Source: Tigriopus japonicus
Taxonomy: Eukaryota; Arthropoda; Copepoda; Harpacticoida; Harpacticidae
DNA: 64,000 nt
NCBI GenBank assembly: GCA_010645155.1
Contig: CM021322.1
Location: forward strand, 8,874,477 to 8,938,476
Direction of reading: 5' to 3'
A model generated the notes under the pieces. It made no database searches, was not told the DNA's origin, and saw nothing but the letters and a program-made list of their open reading frames with translations. Below are positions 60,346-64,000 of this stretch, piece by piece; position 1 is the first letter of the stretch; the number at the start of each line of letters is the position of its first letter. The position numbers and the translations under genes were made by a program.

Positions 60346-63300
60346 AATGAATGATTGTTTGACTCAAGGCTTCAGAAAAGGACCTTCAAGAATCTAAGCC
60401 CAGACCTCGAAGAAGCCACCGAGGAGCTTTGCGGTGGTGAGGGTGTGTGCGTCGCTTCGTCAGGGTAATCAACATTTTCAAACGAGTTGGCGGTAGCACT
60501 CTAGTTGTCTAATAAATGTGTGCCTTTCCTCTTAGTGTAATGATGGTTGATGATAGTTCCGGATGGGTTGTGAAGATTGGAGGCTCTGGGGAACACATTC
60601 CAAGTTCAAAGAAAAACTGGCTCTAATTCTCACTTGGAACTTGTAGACGTCCCTATGGACACGTGTGAGTGTTGGCTGATTTTCACTCAGGTTCTCACTC
60701 ACATGTTTGGAATTCGAGAATTTGTTTTAAGCCCCCTTGATCACAGAGAAGCGCGTCTCTCTTTCTCTGCTCGTTTTTGTTTGGAGGGTGTGAGTGAAAG
60801 AAAAAGAGGAAAAACTTTGGTTCAACTTGAAATTGGGCATCCGCGCCATATTTGCATAGTGAAAGTTTTACATGCAAGCCAAGGTGGATTTCGATGTTCC
60901 ACCTCACAACCCATAAATCATGGTGTTTCCTCTGTGATCCAAGAGGCTTCAATTCATCTTGACATTTCTTTGTTAAGGCTCTAAAAAGAGTTGACAAAGC
61001 GCTGGTCTCACAAATTAGACCCACCCAGCAAAGATCAAAACGGGGGCAGATCTAGTGATCCAAACGTCCATTGGTAAAGTCTCGCCAAAAGCTCTCGTGT
61101 TATCAGCCTACAATATCTCCCTTGGAACTCAAGGCCAATGCCGAAATTCTTTTAGCACTGTTGTCGGAGGAACCAAGAAACTTATAAAAGAACGCATCCA
61201 AAGAGTCTCACGATCAACACGGGAATAGTGCAAACAACGCGTGGAACCGTTCGCGTTGAAGGGATGATATTGGGCTAATATTGGAACACTCTTGCGTGGT
61301 CGCTTTTTTGTGCTTTATAAAAGCGGGAGCAATTTTGGCTTAAATTGAAACTGATTCTCAATTTAGATGTTGACGAATTGAGCTGCATCTGTGCACACCC
61401 AAAGGGTGATGAATCACATGCACGGATAATCTAGGAGCAATGCCTCAAAATTGAATTCTCACTCGAATTCGTGAACTGAGTGAAAATTAACCCGGCCTTT
61501 CTCACGCAATCTCACGTCGACTTTGATTTCTATTGGACGGCAACAACATCACGGAATTGAAAATTGGAGCACGTTTTCAGACTCAGTCCGAACTTGCAAC
61601 TGAGCCCTTTGCCCAAAATTGGGAACTCAACCTCAAGACACAACAAGAAGAACAACTTCACCGACAAGATGCTCTGCGGTTCCCACAGCTTCTCCTCTGA
61701 CCTTAATTGTCAGTTCCAGGTTGCACCACACCAATGTCACTGGGAATAACCTATAGATCACTCATACACGACTTGATTGTCGGCATGAAACAAGTTTTCT
61801 CCCAAGCATTTCATCTCGAGCCAGGGAACGAAAAGAAGCGTAAGAGTTTGAAGCCTCGTTGTTCCAGGTTCGCTGGCCACGATCCCTCCTTGAACCAATG
61901 GTTGAGACAGACTTACGCGCTAACCGGGGGAACTAGTATCTCCTTACGCTCGTCGTTGTTCCATGGAAGTTGGAACCAACAGGCAACACACGCGCGGAAC
62001 ATTGGTTCCACAAGCTGGTCATAAGCCCAGATGTTGCCCGAGGCTCCGATAGCAAACCAGTGGGAGAATGAAAAAAAAACCAGGGATGGAGGTAGACAAA
62101 CCACTTCACTGGTTATAGAAGCCCTGGCTCATGGAAAGAGTGGTTTGCAAGAAAATGCCAACGTTTCAAAGATTGTCCAGCCTTTGGGGGTGATTGAAAA
62201 AAAGGGGATCGATTCTGGAAACGGGGTAATAACCCTACCTCTGACTGGAAAATGTCAAGGCTTTGCATGAGAGTGAAAAACAAAGTCTATGAGATATTTG
62301 ACGAACTCGGTTTGAAGATGCATGTCTTTATCCATATAATCTCTTGAGGTCTCTTGAGAAAGAGGGATACTCAAATTTGCTACTTTTATTTTGCTTAGGC
62401 CCTTCATCTAACGATGACTGTTGCCGACAGATGGACGTTGCTAAATTTGTTTTTTGACATCCATTCTCTCTCATACTAATCCAAGTCCCAGTAAAACTTT
62501 TTGTCCTTCAGCACAATAATGAAAGCTGAAAAAGTTGAAGAATGCTCACTTTCATTCGCGGATGAAAAGTTTATTTGACAAGCCTCAGCACCCAGATTTC
62601 GAACAAAATATAAAGAAGAAGAAGAAGAAGCCTTTCAGAAAGCTGTTCCAAGTACGTATTACGAGAGTGGAACCACTTAATCTGGTTCATTTCTCACTTT
62701 TCTTCTCGCGTTCTTTCCGCCGGATGGTTCTTGTAATGGCAGACACAGCCAGAGAGAAAGCACATGTCGCCTTCCAATTTCGAGTTATGACGGATGTTGG
62801 GATTGAAGATCGAAAGAACCGACAAGTACGCACGAAATGTCGTGGCCAATGTGATGATGATAGTCAAAAACGTCGTGTTCATCTGGGTGCGGTCGGTGCC
62901 TTTCGAGTGATCATCAATCAGCCTTGGTTCGATGAATACAAGGCCTCTCACTCTTCTCACTCTCTTTCGAGGCAACTAATCAAGAAATGGTTTTCCGGTT
63001 TCTTTCTCTCTAGCTGCTCATTTCTCATCGTTTTCCAATCCCAAACGTATTCATTGTGGGCCTAGTTTATGCATGCCGACCATCCAAAGACAGACGCGCT
63101 AGAACGACCTTCAATGGAACTCATCAACATTAACCTAGATAGACGGGACCAAATATTGTCAATCATAATTGGGTTTCATAGGTCGTACTTGGAGCGTTTT
63201 TTTTCGTTTTTTGGGGACAAAAATGGACGACTTAAGCCTACATAACTCAGCTGATGATCAACATATTTTCAACTAATTTCAAGTCATGAAGTATCTAAGA

Positions 63301-64000
63301 AAGCCCCAACTAATCAGTTCCAAAAAATGATTGATTTTATAGGTTTTAAGATACACAGTTTCCATGATTATTCAATGTGGTTTCTTGGGTAGAGAACACA
63401 CCTCTTTGGGTTTAGGAATTTTCATACAAATTTTAGGTACCGTGCCAAGTGCGAAAACATACTTTTTATCTGTTTCTTTATTTCCTTGACTCACATTCCT
63501 ATTTTCGTAAGGATTAGGTCAAGGCGATAAATCAATCATTACATCTTTGGTATAACCACGAACTAGAAACAAAACCAAATCCCTGCTGAGAATTGGAGAT
63601 AAGGCCAAATGAAGCCGTCTCACTCATCCAATTTCCTATGTTTGTATGGTTAAGTGCCCATAATTGGTTGGAAATGGTCAAATCATTGTACTTTCGTTCC
63701 ACATAAGGTGGAGGAAACTGATTTGCTCCATGTGTGCTCTAGAACCCACATTTGTACTGTATCTGCCAGAGTTTGGGAATAGAAAAAAATACTTTCTTTA
63801 CATTTCACGGAATTCCCATCAATTCTTTCACAAATGGTCATAACCCGATTCAGTTTCAAAAATTAGGTGCCACTTCACTAATTTTGCATGTTTATGAGTG
63901 TTGTTGGTAAACTAAAAAAAATATTGTCGATGATAAAAAATGGTAATGGTAAACCTCGTGTTTTTGTGTGGGATTGAGCAAATTAGTTTCAACAATTTTT
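60346..64000. other. Region upstream of the dipeptidyl peptidase gene
   Basis: This presumably holds the promoter and any alternative first exons of the peptidase. Several open frames of 90-176 codons overlap on both strands around 60.6-61.0 and 62.5-63.1 kb, but none shows a domain. The minus-strand frame 62975-62694 contains a hydrophobic stretch (TTFLTIIITLATTF) and could be a membrane segment or an accident. No repeat was recognised. Confidence 0.5.
61313..61319 (-). promoter_or_regulatory. Possible TATA box upstream of the dipeptidyl peptidase gene
   Basis: The minus strand reads TATAAAG about 970 nt before the first ATG. A second TATAAG-like site lies near 61180. Either would need a long leader, so this is only a motif match. 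Confidence 0.18.

Noticed and set aside
60577..61024. Overlapping 135- and 109-codon frames upstream of the peptidase
   Set aside because: Neither shows a domain, signal peptide or convincing composition; they may be 5' flank or UTR.
62535..63065. 176-codon plus-strand frame and its 93-codon antisense partner
   Set aside because: A poly-Lys run from an AAG microsatellite lengthens the plus frame, and no family was recognised on either strand. They are left unassigned rather than called as genes.
1..64000. CRISPR arrays, operons or bacterial ribosome binding sites
   Set aside because: The window is clearly spliced eukaryotic DNA. The only regularly repeated units are transposon or minisatellite repeats without unique spacers.

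Overview
This is an AT-rich animal nuclear genome window. The introns are standard GT-AG, transposon debris is abundant, and there is no bacterial-style gene packing. The gene set (an Rnd-type Rho GTPase, an ER UDP-glycosyltransferase, a type II membrane dipeptidyl peptidase and a probable RYamide-type neuropeptide exon) points to an arthropod. A crustacean, perhaps a copepod, is my guess, but the sequence does not prove it. All exon models were built by eye from splice sites, reading phase and family motifs. The three large genes close in frame with every junction phase consistent.

Layout. 1-11.6 kb: gene-poor, with a degenerate hAT MITE (2360-2599) and four tRNA-headed SINE copies (3.05, 3.5, 5.1-5.5 and 8.0 kb). 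11.65-21.26 kb (+): a three-exon Rnd-like GTPase with a 7.35-kb first intron, a roughly 340-residue tail and a CSVM prenylation box; its poly(A) signal is at 21776. 22.07-23.63 kb: a pogo-like TIR element whose right part is duplicated in tandem. 23.84-28.49 kb (-): a complete five-exon UDP-glycosyltransferase of 526 aa. 28.9-34.2 kb: intergenic, with a clean hAT MITE (32238-32486, near-perfect 8-bp TSD) and a palindromic mariner foldback (32906-33834, TA flanks). 34.22-35.24 kb (+): an intronless-looking secreted protein of 339 aa with two furin-type sites and a His-rich C-terminus. 37.56-37.95 kb: a GGTCAC repeat array with inverted ends. 42.57-42.74 kb (-): an exon encoding a signal peptide followed by an ...MMRYGR amidation site, a probable RYamide-type neuropeptide precursor. 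44.2-46.6 kb (+): a decayed LINE reverse transcriptase interrupted by a palindromic MITE. 47.63-60.35 kb (-): a complete twelve-exon S9B dipeptidyl peptidase of 917 aa with an intact Ser-Asp-His triad. 60.35-64 kb: its upstream region and unassigned sequence.

The genes do not form a functional cluster. They are ordinary neighbours: cytoskeletal signalling (Rnd), detoxification or conjugation in the ER (UGT), secreted or peptidergic products (the His-rich protein and the RYamide-like exon) and a cell-surface peptidase that could trim peptide hormones (DPP). Any link between the peptide gene and the peptidase is speculation. The most novel material is the RYamide-like exon, the long-tailed Rnd protein, the UGT lacking the usual relay aspartate, the His-rich proprotein and several unusual palindromic transposons.
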